Source: Triops longicaudatus (Eukaryota; Arthropoda; Branchiopoda; Notostraca; Triopsidae). From it: DNA of 64,000 nucleotides. Location: positions 1-64,000 of the forward strand of contig JAGQDJ010000125.1 in assembly GCA_022885665.1 (NCBI GenBank), written 5' to 3'. The notes beneath the pieces are model-generated. The model saw only the letters and a program-made list of their open reading frames with translations. It was not told the origin of the DNA and made no database searches. Below, piece after piece: positions 49,947 through 64,000 of the stretch. The number at the start of each line of letters is the position of its first letter. Positions within the stretch are counted from its first letter, which is position 1. The translations under genes were made by a program, and so were the position numbers.

Positions 49947-52132
49947 ATGAACGCCATTCAAGCCAGGACAGAGCACAAATTGGCTGTAACTCGCGATTAT
50001 ATCGCTCAGCCTCGGTTAAGTAAGTTTTGATCAGTTGTCTTTCTTCTCTTTATCCGTATCCTTGTTATACCAAGCCCATATTACCCATCAAAATCCTACT
50101 CCTGCTGTACTAAATCTATTTTTATTTCAAACCTGTACTTTTTGTAGCATACAAAACCGTATCGGGTGTCAATGGACCTCTGGTAATTTTGGACGACGTC
50201 AAGTTCCCTAAATACGCCGAAATCGTCAACTTGCGCTTAGCCGATGGCACAATTCGTTCTGGTCAAGTGTTGGAAGTCAGTGGCAGCAAAGCTGTCGTTC
50301 AGGTTTTCGAAGGCACCTCGGGAATCGACGCCAAAAACACAGTTTGCGAGTTCACCGGCGACATTTTGCGAACCCCGGTCTCCGAAGATATGTTGGGCCG
50401 TGTTTTCAACGGCTCGGGCAAACCTATCGATAAAGGCCCCGCAGTTTTAGCCGAAGACTTCTTAGATATCCAAGTAAAATATTTGATAAGATTTAAAATA
50501 AGAAAGAAATGCTCAAAGACCTAAATAAAAAGAGGAAATTCTCGTCGTAGATCGCTTTTGTAATATTCTGTTCGTTTAGGGTCAACCTATTAACCCTTGG
50601 TCGCGTATTTATCCCGAAGAAATGATCCAAACTGGTATTTCAGCCATCGATATCATGAACTCCATCGCCCGTGGTCAGAAAATCCCCATTTTCTCTGCTG
50701 CTGGTTTACCCCACAATGAAGTTAGTACCCCTGATAATCTCTCTCGACATAAGTTCGTTTGTTAATGAAATTTTTAATGTAGATCGCTGCCCAAATTTGT
50801 CGTCAAGGTGGTTTAGTCAAAGTCCCAGGCAAATCTGTATTGGATGACCATAGCGACAATTTTGCCATCGTTTTCGCAGCTATGGGTGTTAACATGGAAA
50901 CTGCTCGTTTCTTCAAACAAGATTTCGAAGTAAGAGAACAGTTTTGCTTTATTTTACTTATCTGTGTGTACATTTTCTTTCACATATTCTTCTATTTACG
51001 TTTTTAGCTTTATCTAAAGGATATATTCATACTCTATATACAATCCAGCATTGTTTATGTAAACTTTGTCTAGGAAAACGGTTCTATGGAAAATGTGTGC
51101 CTGTTCTTGAATTTGGCCAACGACCCTACCATTGAACGTATCATCACACCGCGCTTGGCTTTGACTACCGCCGAATTTTTGGCCTACCAATGCGAGAAGC
51201 ACGTCTTGGTCATTTTGACTGATATGTCCTCTTACGCCGAAGCTTTGCGTGAAGTATCAGCCGCCAGAGAAGAAGTGCCTGGCCGTCGTGGTTTCCCTGG
51301 TTACATGTACACCGATTTGGCCACCATCTACGAACGTGCCGGTCGTGTAGAAGGACGAAACGGTTCCATCACTCAAATCCCAATTTTAACTATGCCAAAC
51401 GACGGTATTTTAATTTTACTTTCCAGTTTTCGGTATTATTGAGTGTCTAATTTGTATAATTAATTTTTAATTGTTTATAGACATTACCCATCCCATTCCT
51501 GATCTCACGGGTTACATTACCGAAGGCCAAATTTACGTGGATCGTCAACTGCATAATCGTCAAGTGTACCCGCCCATTAACGTGTTGCCTTCATTGTCAC
51601 GTTTGATGAAGTCAGCCATTGGTGAAGGCATGACCCGCAAAGATCACGCCGACGTCTCTAATCAGCTCGTAAGTACTTATACAACCTATTTATGGCGAAC
51701 CCGCAATGTTTTTAATGGATCTGCGGTTTTTGTTGCGCCTTTGCACCATAAAGTTAACTTTCGTTGCTATTATATTTGCTAATAGTTGAACATGTTTAGT
51801 ACGCTTGTTATGCTATTGGTAAAGACGTGCAAGCCATGAAGGCTGTGGTGGGTGAAGAAGCGTTGACCCCTGATGACCTCTTGTACTTGGAGTTCTTGGG
51901 CAAATTCGAAAAGAACTTCATTTCCCAAGGTAAATCCTCTGGCAACGATAGAAACGTATTGAAGGATTATGAATGAGCGTTTTCTTTCTCCTCAGGAAAC
52001 TACGAGAACCGTACCGTATTCGAGTCCTTGGACATTGGCTGGCAGTTGTTACGTATTTTCCCTAAGGAAATGTTGAAACGTATCCCTGCTTCCACACTGG
52101 CCGAGTTTTATCCTCGTGATGCTCGCCATTAA
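49947..52132 (+). CDS. Vha55: V-type proton ATPase subunit B
   Basis: The non-catalytic nucleotide-binding subunit of the V1 sector, alternating with subunit A in the ATP-driven ring that powers proton pumping into endosomes, lysosomes and across epithelia. Eight exons: 49947-50019, 50148-50473, 50580-50720, 50783-50929, 51074-51404, 51481-51668, 51800-51929 and 51996-52132; 490 residues, the usual length. Near-identical family blocks run throughout: YKTVSGVNGPLVILDDVKFP, VFEGTSGIDAKNT, GRVFNGSGKPID, GQKIPIFSAAGLPHNE, FAAMGVNMETARFF, ANDPTIERIITPRLALTTAE, EVPGRRGFPGYMYTDLATIY, SDVSNQL-type DHADVSNQL and the ending FYPRDARH. A minor oddity is CRQGG where most animals have CRQAG. ATG 49947 gives the short N-terminus typical of arthropods. 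The upstream region holds an M-box. Confidence 0.98.
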
Positions 52133-53932
52133 AGAAGGTGTAAAAAGGACAAAAAAACACGGTTTAGTGCTTAGACACGAAAACTGAGATTCCGTTGTAG
52201 CGCAGATTTCATTGGAAAAAATAATAATAATAAATTTATGTGTATTCTGTGTTTACCATTTTTTGTTGCGTACAGGTTGTTCATATTTTATAGTTGGGAA
52301 GTTTCATGACATTCCTGGTGTTATCTTGTAATTTTGTCTCATCCAGACCGTAGAATATACTGTGTCGATCAAATTAGTATTCGTGTTTCTACTGGTTCTA
52401 ATTATTAAGCATCATTAAGCTTATGTGTTATAAAACGGGGATCACGTCGTGATATATCAAGACATGATTTTACTTATAGGGCCCCATATTTCTTGTTTGA
52501 AAAAATTCCCACATCCATCATATAAATTGGATCATGATACCTTGGTAAAATTTATAGTGCACGCAGTGCAAATGATTTATGACACCTATTAATGCTGACA
52601 GAAAGAAAAACAAATAAACCGAAAAAACTGGCGTTTGATGAATTCGACAAAGCGTAATCTGACGTTGTCCGTGAGAACAATCGAATCATCAAGATAGTGA
52701 GGTAATTAGAATACAAGTAGAAGAATGACTGGTATATGGTAAAAAAGACCATCTCCCAGCAATTTAACAGATTGTGCAAAAACGTGAGCCTTACAAGCAT
52801 CATGAAATAAATGAAGTAAGACTTCGATAACTGTAAACGGCAAAAAGCATTTACAGGTGTTCTTACAATCAAAGTTTATTAATTTAAGTTTTAATTTGGG
52901 AACAAAGCTGTTATGTAAAAAGTGACCTAGTTGCTGAATTTTTCAGAGTTTCGACGTAACGTTCTACAATGTCCATAATCCAAGGCGCATAGAGGCTTCA
53001 CGCAATCAAATTAATTTTATTTGCAAAAGTGTTTTTTTTTTCGAAAATATGCTGAACAATTTTTAATGTTGATTAAGCCGTAGCCCTTTTCGCTTAAAAA
53101 TAATAGTAAATAGAAGTCAAAACATACGGTTCTTAACGCAGGTTAAATGTCTGCTTTATAATCGAAAATATACCACTCGAAATTCTTAAGAGTAGCCATC
53201 ATCCCATAGCTTCACAAGCCTTTAATTTTTCTGTTCATTTCCTGAAAGATAAGTTAAATTACGCTGTATTTTCACTAACACGATCGTCATAAGTATAGTG
53301 GTGCAATAGCCTTTCCATCCGGCCAGGCTTTTTTTCCTCTAAAAGCTTTTTATTCTTAAAACGAGTATGATTTTTGTGCCAGTGCCTGTACTGTGTGTAC
53401 CCGTTTTCGAACATACGCACAGATTTTAGGACATGTGTTTCGGACCGGAACACTTTTCCAGTTTGACACTTTTTCATCACCTGCCAGTTTCAGTCTGGCT
53501 TCAGTTCGGTTCCTGTGACAGGAGACAAAAATTGTCAAGAGCATATAAAAACGCCGTTCAGGTAGACTTACCGGAGTCACTATTGCTAACGCGTTTCATT
53601 TATTGACTGTTTTCCAGGGGCTAAAAACGGGAAAAAATGCGGTAAAACCTGTAAACAATGCTGACCGAACAATTACGCCAATATGGAGCACACAAGTGAA
53701 AAGTGTTCGTGCTCAACGACATCAGATAAGTTTTGATTTACGGTATGAAGTCAAAAGTTACGAGAACGTTACGTGATTGGAAATCGAAATGAAGACCTGT
53801 GTACCTAATTTCCCAATTTTGACCTTTTATTTTCTTTCGGTGTGATCTCTAGGCTTGAGTGCTCACTAAAGCATGGTTACCAAAGAAAGCCAACCATGAA
53901 ACAAGATCAATTTAACCCTGGTTGATATAACA

Positions 53933-53978
53933 ATGGAAGATTCAGATCAAGAATTGCTAAGTCATCCCGTTGGAAAAG
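53933..53978 (+). CDS. possible first coding exon of an unseen gene
   Basis: ATG followed by 15 hydrophilic codons (MEDSDQELLSHPVGK) and a strong donor G|GTAAGTAC. No downstream exon could be paired with it inside the window, so it may start a gene with a long first intron, or be chance. Confidence 0.2.
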
Positions 53979-56900
53979 GTAAGTACAATACGAACTAAAT
54001 AGATACATGAGTGTGGTAATGATTGCATAATTGCTTACGTGAATAAGCAATTATATCATGGCACTCTATGATAATATATTAGTTAATTAGACACGGGCAT
54101 TAAGTAACCCCCCGACGTGTGTCATTGGTATTCTTGTCGACTGGTACAAAGGATGAGAACAGGGACCATTCTTTGTCCTTGTTCAGGTCCAGGACTTTCA
54201 TTTTGACGCAACTCGAGCGAAATTTGCCTTAATTTTACCCGAAGACATATCGAAACGCATTGCCAAATAAAACAGCCGTGGCCAACAAACAAAGAAATAC
54301 ACCTGAATAACCCCCAAGGCTCTCTTGTCTCTAGCATAATAATGACGAATAAAGCCTTATTAAAACCCCGCAGACCTTCAAGCGCGGCTTCACCCTTAAG
54401 TAACTACCGACCACCTGACCTTGCTTGATTCCGTAGCGAGGTCAAACCCATTCCTTCACGCCAGACGTCTTTGTGTAAACATCCAAGGTCAGCTTGTTTA
54501 CTGTAGAACTCAAGTCTTACGATTTTCTCCCTACTCTCTCTGGACATTCAAACAGTCTTTAGAGACTTTTCATTTGCCACCGCTTGGTCCTTTGCTTTAC
54601 TACAAAAGGTACTGCCCAACCCTTATCTGCTGCATAAATCACCGGAGTGCTACTTTCGACCAGTACTTCGGGGGGTACGTGTCTTTTGTAGTCGGCATTG
54701 TTGTCTTATACGAGTCTCCTTGAGGAGAAATGGAATCAATTACGTGTCATTAGCCGATCATACAATTAAGGCTCTGTGCGGCCAAGCATGAATGATCTCT
54801 TTGTTCTCTTTTAGAATCTCTTTGCTCTTCCAATTGCCCTTTCAAAAGGCAAACTTTCGTTTGGGCACCGTAGGGCGTTTCGGGAATAAAAAGTAATGCA
54901 CACCAACCACACCGTTCAGGAATCATGTAATCGATTCGTATGCAAATCAGGGAGCTTTTCCACTTGAAGGTTCCTTGGGTTCGAAACATGTCAAATAAAA
55001 ATTTGTGCTTTGTCATCGCCCATACGGGGCTGGCCAAAACTAACGGAACTGGAGGAAATCGGTAAAGGTGGACAAAGGAATTTCCCATAAGTGAAAAGTC
55101 TTGCCAAGCTTTTTTTTTATTATTTCCTTTTCTGAACAGAATATGTGAACATGTTGTGGCGTGATTGCACACAGCGCTTAAGAGGAGAAATAAGTCGTGT
55201 TAATCTACAAACATCCTTGATTGCAACATGGGCTCCTTTTTATTTCAAGAGGTGGAGTAGGTTACCACGTGTTCCTTTTTGCGGTCCTGACTTCTTTTTA
55301 ACATACATACATATTTAAACTTCGACGAAAGCGAAAGTTAGAACGGCTCCACGACGCCTCATCACGTTTTCACCCTCTGTGACATTGCACGACTTCTTAC
55401 GCGATTCCTTTTTAGCACCGTATTAAACGAGGATCTTTTTTTTGCGGCAAACATCAGCACAAAGTTCTCTCACTCTCAATAAATCTTGAGAACGAAAAAT
55501 AAAAAAAAGCGGTGGAAAGTTCATTTCTTGCGCCAAGAACTCCATTTCCGCTAAAAAATCTGGTGATCCAGATTTTGGGCAAGAATTCGCAAACCTGTAA
55601 TCTTGAAATTTTCCTAAATTCAGGGGAAAACGCCTCAGGTTTTTATTTGGAATGCTTCGGGAATACTGGTACAATCGACAAATTATCACGTTTTTTGCTT
55701 GTGATATTGACAAACAATTTTCAACGAGTTTAAACTTGTACCACATTTTTCTTCTACAGATAAAAAGTCTAAAACAATATTTGCGCACGTGCATTAATAG
55801 CTTTGTAAATGAGTTTCAATTACCTTTGCAACTTAGCATGGTAATATTACGGAGTTGTAAAATGTAGAATGTCGTTAACTGACTTGGATTTGTTACGAAG
55901 CATGGTCTGTACCGGTTTGAGAAAATAAGTGATAAGACATGTTAAACGATACCAATTAGTACGCTCTGTCAGAGGAAAAAGAAACTTCATGGGAAATCGT
56001 GGAATGCGTTTTCTAGTTCTGTAACCAGACTAAGCTGGACTTTTTTAATTGCCTAAGGAATGATCGTGCTTGAGCATTATCGCTTATCCATTAGCCGCTA
56101 GAGCTTGTAAAATTTCTAATAATAATGTCATATATTAATATAAGTATTAATCATATGAATTGTTACATACTGATAATAGTGTTCTGTATTTTTTCATTTA
56201 TTGTCCTCTGACTTGACTTATAACAGTTTAGAATTAGATTTGCAATGATTTGCAGTTACCGGCCGCCATCTTTGCGGGTTCGGTGTGCCATCTAGTGCAC
56301 AAATAAAAATTTTCTTCCGCGCCAATTCAGCATTTCTGTTTTGTCATCGTGATTTGTGCTGTGATTAAACTGGGGATAACCTAACCCGCATCTACAATGG
56401 CGACGGTTGGTTAATAAAATTGGTTATATAACTAGATAGTTGGTTAGTAAAACAAGTTTCGGTGCTAACGTTCAAAACATACTACCCAAAACACGCGGTT
56501 GCTTACATTGAACCCAACCACGGTTAGGTGGTTAACCATTGTTCTTATAATAATGCGTTTCGTGTGGCTAAATACGACTCTTTGTATTTACACCATTACA
56601 AAGTTTTGATGTACTTTTACAAAGAACCGAAATCGCTGTACAAAGGTTTACCGCAACACCTCTGGCCTTTTTTCGTAGCGTTTTACGATGCAGACTACGC
56701 TGGGAAAGGGGCGGTAATGGTTTATCTGTATATTTTATAAAGTGGGATCCTTCAGCTGTGATGTTATAGAGCGTGCATCATAATTGCGTAAGAAAAAAAT
56801 CATTGGGTTCCATAATTTTTTTCTGAAGAAAAAATATTCTCAAGGGGTTTTTCGTTAGTAAATGGTTTAGAGAAACCTTGACACGCATAAAAGTCTTTTA

Positions 56901-59469
56901 CCATTTAATTAACCTACTGGGAAGATCTCCAACCAGTTTTTCTTTCTTTAAAGCCGTAAGACATTTATTTTTCCCCATACATTATTCGAGATGTTTCGAG
57001 AAAGTAAAAGTGCTGTCATGAGATGAGCCAACAAATTTTAAGTTTTCCCAAAAAGCCGTACACGGCATGATCATAAGAATACGCGTTACGTGAGACGGCT
57101 ACGGCCTTGCCTCTGGGGATTGGGACATTTTTTTTCTTTTTTTTTTAGCTTGCCTTTTTTGTTCGAATAACCTGAAAGTTTTACAATCTGTCAAGTCCTT
57201 TGCGTAGAAGCTTTAAAAGTCCGTAAAGTCTCTTCATGGGCATTCATAGTACGCTGCAAGTTTTCCAAGAAATCGGGTATTTCTGAAGAGAGAAAACGAA
57301 ACTGCACTTCCAGGCAAGAAAGTCTAAAGGCTGTTGAAAATCGTTCTTACTGAGATGTAATCGCTGACGTGAAATGGAGAAAACGGCCGTCGTCACAGAG
57401 AGTTAGGGGCGATAATTCTCCAGTAGGCCTACCATATTGAATCTTCTGTCATGTAGTTTTCACATACAAAATATTAACATCTTATTTATCTTGAGAATAT
57501 CTAGTTATTTATTTCTTTATTTGGAAATCGCCTTTCTATTTTTATTTTTTAGTTCGGATTATTCGTTTTATATTATTTTTAAACTGAATATTTTTTAAAT
57601 TTGTAACGTGTTGAAAAATTCTTTTCATCTTTATGTTCACTGGTATTTTTTTTACAAATTACTAACTAATATTCTGCTATAAGAGATGCGTAAGTAATAA
57701 TAAAGAGTAATTAATGCTGATAATATTAAATTTATTAGACTTGAAATTATTAAAGTACAACAAGCAATTCTAATATTAATTCATTTAGGTAAAAATCTGA
57801 AAAAGGAAGGAAGATCTTCTGAAGAGAATTTGAAATACATTGTAGTTATTTGTATAAGTATTCGTTATAATGAGATTCTTTTGTGCAATTGAAAATGTCA
57901 GAACTTGATTGCGTGTAAAAAAATACAGAAACCGAAGTAAAATACCGCGAAAACCCGAAAGGCTAAAGAAGCATAGCTGTTCTTTATTATAGTAATTTCC
58001 GTCCTATTTCGCCGTAAAAAGCCACAATTGCCCTTACCAGCGATATCGTTTACACAATAAACAGATTTCGAGTGAGCATAATCCTTTAAAAAGCTAACTA
58101 AAAGTATGCAAGTAAACGGTCCACTGCGTCTGCCAGGAACATATTAGAAAAGACGTCTTTTGTCTTCTTTTTTATTGCCATAGAATTGCCACAAAACAAG
58201 CAAAAATCCCTCCACCGAATCAGTAAAACAATTGCATTTTTTTTTGTGCCAAGGAAATGCGAATTAATTCGCCAATCTATCCTTGTTTTTATTTTATTTA
58301 TATATCTATATATCTGTACTTTATCTATCGGATTAACCTGGACTAAGTGTTGAAGGATTTGAACCAATCAGTTACAAGGTGGAAGGCCGCGAAATTTATA
58401 AGTACAAGGTATAAATAATTATTGTATATGAAATGTAGAAGAATTCTCCTTCACTTCGCAAGCGATTTGCTCCTGCGCCTAATGACAGTCAATCTGGCTT
58501 TTTTTTTTTTTTTTTGCTCAGCATATTACGCGTGGATTTTTTTTTTCAACTAGGAAAAAATGCGATAAAACTCCAATCTTTCTAACCGGTCGTGACCAGA
58601 TATAGTTGACAAGCCGGATATAGTTGAAGAACTTAGTTTAACGTGTTTACTTTAAAAGGAATATTCTAAAGATTTAAATGCGGAATAAGAACTAAAAATG
58701 CATTTTTATGCTTCAGTCATGTGTTTGGTTAACCATTTTGGAGATATTTCGTACAAATCGACAGAAACATTCATTGTTAACGAAGTTTTTTTCCGAGCTG
58801 TTGATATGATCGCAAATTTTCGTACCGGGTGTTGAGAAAGTCAGAGTTCTACTGTATGAAAATGTTCGACAAAATCAGAATAAACGTGAAAAAAAAGGGT
58901 ATTGAAATTCAAGAAATTACTACATAAAATCCTCTTTGCCTCAAGTGACATTTGCATCAGATAACACAGTTACGGGAATACAATTTTCAAGACAGGTATC
59001 GGATATGTTTACGTTCGTTTATCTCTTTTTTTTCTAACACACTCAAGGTATGTGAAGACAGGCTAAACGGCTCAGAAACTTCTCTTGCGTTTGGTAAACC
59101 TTTACTATACCACGGTTGTAAGTTTTCCAGCTTTGTGACACGTGTGTATGAAAAGAAAACGCGACATCACGACCACCCGAGCTTTTATCTACCTGACATA
59201 TTACGAAGGCAGTTGATTATTACTTTTCGAAAGCTAGATATCGATAAGGATCACGATACATTTTACGAGAACCCCAAGAATTCATTAGCTGACATAATTA
59301 GCTACCGAAGCCGTGTATACCCGGACATTCAAAACAAAAAGGTTTCACGAACGAAAACGTGTTATCAGGAGAAGGGAAAAGAGAGAATCGATTTCTACAT
59401 TAGGAGTTTTGGTATGCGGACAGACCAGTCGTGACGTCAAAAGTACGGGACATCCCCAAACGGGAGAAG

Positions 59470-59600
59470 AGCCCAAGCGAAATGGGCGTATAGAACGGTG
59501 GGGCACGGAATTTCTGTGCCATACACCCAAGTGGTGTTCTCCAAAAACAGGAGCAACGGAATCGAACCTGGCACCAAACCACAAACGAGCTTCGCCCTCG
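59470..59600 (-). repeat. possible tRNA-derived SINE fragment
   Basis: The minus strand has a perfect Pol III B box GGTTCGATTCC (59568-59558), preceded by GGGCGAAGCTCG which loosely resembles an A box. A 19-bp hairpin GGCACGGAATTTCTGTGCC (59502-59520) follows. No folded tRNA can be drawn. Confidence 0.3.
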
Positions 59601-60904
59601 CGGACTTTTATTTCCTTTTTTATTGTTCTATTTTTTAAAAATTGCAAAAAAAGCTAAGGAGTTTGTGGTTAAGCTGGTAGAAAGAGAAACCAGTAACGCA
59701 TAACGGCGTAGAATCCTCGAGGTGTCCTTGCCAATTTGCTTGACCTACAAAATGGCAAGAACTTGACAATTAGTAGCGGGAAAATCCTTTTTTTTTAAGA
59801 GTGACCGTGCCTCAGCTCCCACATTTTTTGGGTCCGTAGTGTCTAATTAGGAGCCGTAACACGTCAAGATAACCCTTTTGCATACAGGATTCATTGAGAA
59901 TTCTGCGGTGACCAGGTTTTCATGGTTGTGGTTGAACTAGAAAAAGTCTGGGTTAGTGGGTCAAATGCGTCCCTCGTACACGGGCCTCAGGCCTAAGCAC
60001 TGCGCGTAAATCGAAGACATTCGTCAAGCGATGACGCGAGCATGGCGAAAGATTTTTTCGCCACGCTTACCTAAATTCTAGAAAAAAAAGATAGGTTAAA
60101 GGTGTTTGTTGAACACTCAAGAGAAAGGGAAAGTGAAAAGTGACTCGGCAAGTTGCGAAGGAAAATTTACGTAGCGGTATCCCTAGTCCCGGAAATTTGA
60201 CCGCTTCGAATCGGTTTTACCACCGGACCTTGACCAATACTCGGCTAAGAATTCGGATGATGACTTAAATGTTGGGTATTCTAGTTTTTGTATTTTAAAA
60301 TACTTTCAGTTTCGTAAACGAGGGTAACAAACCAAAAACTCGGCCACTTAATTAAAATTGTAAACGTAATTTTATTTTGCGTCATCGTTATATATTTTTT
60401 ATTTTTTAATTAAAATATGTGTAGTGATTTTTACTGTTCGATTTTTAGCATTCTGTTTAATTATTGAAATTAAAAATAAAATCTTCGCCATATTTTTGTA
60501 TTAGTTTATGCATGATGTAGATTGTTTCTTTATCTTGATTTTCTATATGATTTTTTAATGCATTGGATTATGCTTGAAGTTAAAATTATTCAAAACTAGT
60601 GTTAGTTTCACTTCTTGCTATATTGGTAAGAATGAAATCCACTGTACACAGCCTGTAATAGTGAGTTCCTTTTTGACCTTCCTTTAAGCCAGTTCCGTTT
60701 CTTGAACGTGAAATTTGATTGTTGTAAACTGAAAGTAAGAGTTAGCACGAGAAGGAGAGTGTTTTTGTGTGATTTTGTATCGGAGTTCGTTTTTGTGTTG
60801 ATGTAAATTGGAAGTTACGAATAAACGGAATTTGAAAAGGAGTAGAACGTAACAATAGTAAATTAGTCTAGTCCAATTGTCAAGCTGCTTGTTGAAGTTG
60901 AAAG

Positions 60905-61098
<194 letters not shown>

Positions 61099-63124
61099 TT
61101 GTCTCCAACGTAGGCTCGCGCCTGTCGTGGGTTGCATAGATTAATATAATGAGCGCTTCTATATTCAGGTTTGTTCAAAGTCACTAGGAGAGGAGAGAGG
61201 TAATTGTAATTGTAATTAATTTTAATTTTTATCTTATATTTGCATGTTGAAAATGTTGCAAATCGGCAGAAATGTTAGCGTCGCGAAAACTTTTCGTGTT
61301 GAAGTTCCGTGTTTTCATTTGTGTATTTTATGAAATTCTGACACCTAAGAACGTGAAGTAATAGCGATTAGCCAATGTACCTAGTTTAGTGTAATTAGAA
61401 GTCGTTTGTCGCGCACTTGGTCGTTTATTTTTTGTGAAAAAGAGAGTCGTGAAAGCTGAATTGGTATCAGTGTAGTGTATACGAGGTATTTGTAGTGATC
61501 ACAGGTATGTCGTTACGTAAGGCTGCATTGTTTAATAGGTTGGAGTGTTTTTTTGGCTGTCGTAAGTGTCCGTATTATGTCAGAAAATTCGTTGTCGACA
61601 AACGATGAAGTGAAGATCGGCGTGACGAAGAAAGGGCGTTAAACTTTAGTTTAAGATAAACGCTTTCTAGTTCCTCGTATGGAAATGTTCGGTGGACAAC
61701 CTAGACGGAAGTTTCTAGAAAAGCCTAAGCACAGTTTTGCTTAGTTGCGTATTTGTGCTCATTCAAAATGAGAAAAGGAACTGTGAGCGAACACGAAATG
61801 AATGCAACGAACTTCATGCGAGTAAATGAGTACATTGAACTGCAAGAAATGAATACACTGCGTACACAAAGTATGAAAGAGATACACTAGCATAGTGTGT
61901 AAAACAGTACCAAATACAAAAATAGTGAATTGAGCAAGGTGAACATCGATATGTATCTGTGTATAAGTAACAGAAACGCTCAGTCAAAACTCCTGCCAGT
62001 GAGCTGGAGCTTTCGGATTTATGATAATTCAAAATTTTATTGCCAGACCACCGTGGTGAAAATTTGGAAATGTTTATGAAAAAGATAGCAGAAGAAATTT
62101 CCATACAAGTTCGTCAAGAGCCCAACTTGCACTGCTGCACAAATAAATAGAATAAAACCATAAAAACACACTGTGGTTTCACTGCAGATGCTTTTTAGTG
62201 CATGTTTTTGTTCGTTATCTTGCCACGTTCTCTTTCATACTACGTCCGAGGCAATACAGGTTTACGTGTTGATGCCTATGGTAAGCTAAGTAATAAATTT
62301 CGTATACCTTAGGCAATACACGTGATTTGCAGAGTAATACAATTGGTACGGTAAACAGCACTGTTGATACGATATAGGTAGGATGCAAATGTGATGCTCA
62401 AGGCAATGTGTCCATGGTAGGAAATGGGCAAACAAGGTAATTAAACAATATTAAACAATACAGTAAACAATACATTTGGTACATATATAAAAAATACCCA
62501 TTTTTTTCCTCAATCCAGAATACAAATATCAGTCAAGTTCCAGTAAACAAGCATTCTTTTAATTTACGCTTAATTTTGTCCTCGGGCTTCCATTATTTTA
62601 TCGAATAATAACCCTGCTATAGTAAAAGAATTGATCAAAATCTTCGACATAGTAAAGTTACAAATGGTATTTGGTTAATGCCATAATGCAGTAACTCGTT
62701 ATTCCCAAGGACGAGTTTTAATTATAGCAGACGTTATTAGAGTTTAGCAGGTAAATTGGATTCAATGTAGGGAAATATCTTACTTTAACCTTAGGTTAGT
62801 TTAGGGTTCAATGATTCCTGGTTTCATAAGCTTTATCACAGGCAGTAGAATGGGTCAATAAGCTCTTTCGCGTTCACGTACGGATTACCCTTGACCTGCC
62901 CTGCCCTTGAATTGATCGGGTAGTAATTTTCACACTACCGTCGCACTTTATGATCTACCGGGAACAAAAAATAAAAGAAATTGATTTATCACACTTAAGA
63001 GTGCCGAATAGTATAAATCAAATTGACTTCGCGAAGGCCAAGGTACTTTTCTGCCAGCTTGTCGAGGGTTTAGCGTATAGTTTCCACACGTTTATGTGGC
63101 CCTTTGCCTCATTTTCGTCTTAAA

Positions 63125-63196
63125 CTTATTTTTTTATTTATTTTTTATTTTATTTATTTTTTATTTATTTTTATTTATTTATTTTTTTTATTTTTG
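63125..63196 (+). repeat. TTTAT-type low-complexity tract
   Basis: T-rich tract of TTTATT/TTTTTAT units, about 70 nt. Confidence 0.85.
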
Positions 63197-64000
63197 GTCG
63201 AAACTGTAGTTACGTTGGGTAGTGGAGGCTTTCTAATCAGTAGCTTTGAGTAATGGGCAAAAACTGTTGAGAAGCACTACTTTACAGGGTCAGAGATTCT
63301 AAGGGATCGGGACCAAAAGAAAAGGGAAAAACAGTCACACGGCGCACGTGACACTTCTGATGTAAGCCAAAAGAAAAACTATGCAAGCTTTGTCGCCACG
63401 GGTTTTGGTGTCATTCTTAATTAACCCGGAAACGTATATAATCTTCCTTTGACATTTTTGCTTTTATTTTTTCTCTATTGTCAACTTATTGTTCCATTGA
63501 ATGTCATGGAATGCTGTGCACGGCCTTGACAACCCATTAACTTACAGCTTACCTTCCTGGTATATGAAATGGAGAGTCTCCAGGGTCATTAAAATAGTCC
63601 TATTTACCCAAAAGGTGAACACACCAAAAATATTCATTGTTTTCCTTGAACTTAATGAACCGAAGGGCGTCGCATCACAGCATTCCTTCCAAGGTAAGAC
63701 TCATTTCGCTTTCAATACAAAGACCGGACTCTCCCTGGAGTGATTCATTCGCTATTTGTGGTCTCGGAACGAAGTCAGAACCACAAAACCCCTTTTTGCA
63801 ATTTAAGCAGACAAGCAGTCAATACATAAAATTGTCCCCGGCAGTTAATTTCACTCATGGTTCCTTTTTTTATGGCTGATCTGTCCGTATAAATATTTTA
63901 TAGCCTCCCGGCTAGCAAAACAATAACTGCAAAAAAAGAGCAAGAATGGAAAAGGATAATCGATTTTGTGCGCAGTGAAAGTAGGAAAAAGCTTGCAAAC

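Overview
This is eukaryotic nuclear DNA, almost certainly from an arthropod. Genes are interrupted by short GT-AG introns (many 53-80 nt), intergenic DNA is AT-rich, and there are long ATT/AAT, poly-A and TTTAT repeats. Ebony (beta-alanyl-amine synthase) together with a tandem family of ionotropic-receptor-like (IR) genes points to an arthropod and fits a pancrustacean best. I cannot name the species. No operons, CRISPR arrays or other prokaryotic features are present.

Layout. 0.5-1.7 kb: a minus-strand secreted cysteine-rich protein gene, 3' end unresolved. 1.7-10.2 kb: about 8.5 kb in which I see no supportable gene. 10.2-26.2 kb: a housekeeping block with NELF-A (+), Ebony (+), a POLDIP3/SKAR-like RNA-binding protein (+), the mitochondrial cardiolipin-pathway enzyme PGS1 (-) and an MXRA7-like small membrane protein (+). 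For all five I traced complete exon chains whose phases agree at every junction. 27.0-39.8 kb: three complete head-to-tail paralogous IR genes (IR-A, IR-B, IR-C) with the same 12-coding-exon structure. 40.2-47.8 kb: one weak plus-strand candidate gene and three minus-strand genes of unknown family, two of which encode secreted proteins from a signal-peptide exon plus one long exon. 48.3-49.0 kb: four identical tRNA-Asn(GTT) genes. 49.9-52.1 kb: V-ATPase subunit B (+). 52.1-64.0 kb: mostly non-coding, with microsatellites and a few weak candidates.

How the genes relate. The 10-26 kb and 50-52 kb genes are core cellular functions: transcription pausing, mRNA export/translation coupling, mitochondrial phospholipid synthesis and proton pumping. 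Ebony is the enzyme of cuticle pigmentation and of histamine/dopamine conjugation. The IR triplet is a local expansion of probable chemosensory channels. The main points of interest are the IR triplet, with complementary AAT/ATT tracts around one exon, a probable MITE and a GC-AG intron; the group of unrecognised secreted proteins next to it; and a TCACATGA M-box in the V-ATPase B upstream region.

Exon coordinates were read by hand and checked by reading-frame phase. Family assignments come from recognition of conserved motifs, not from a database search.
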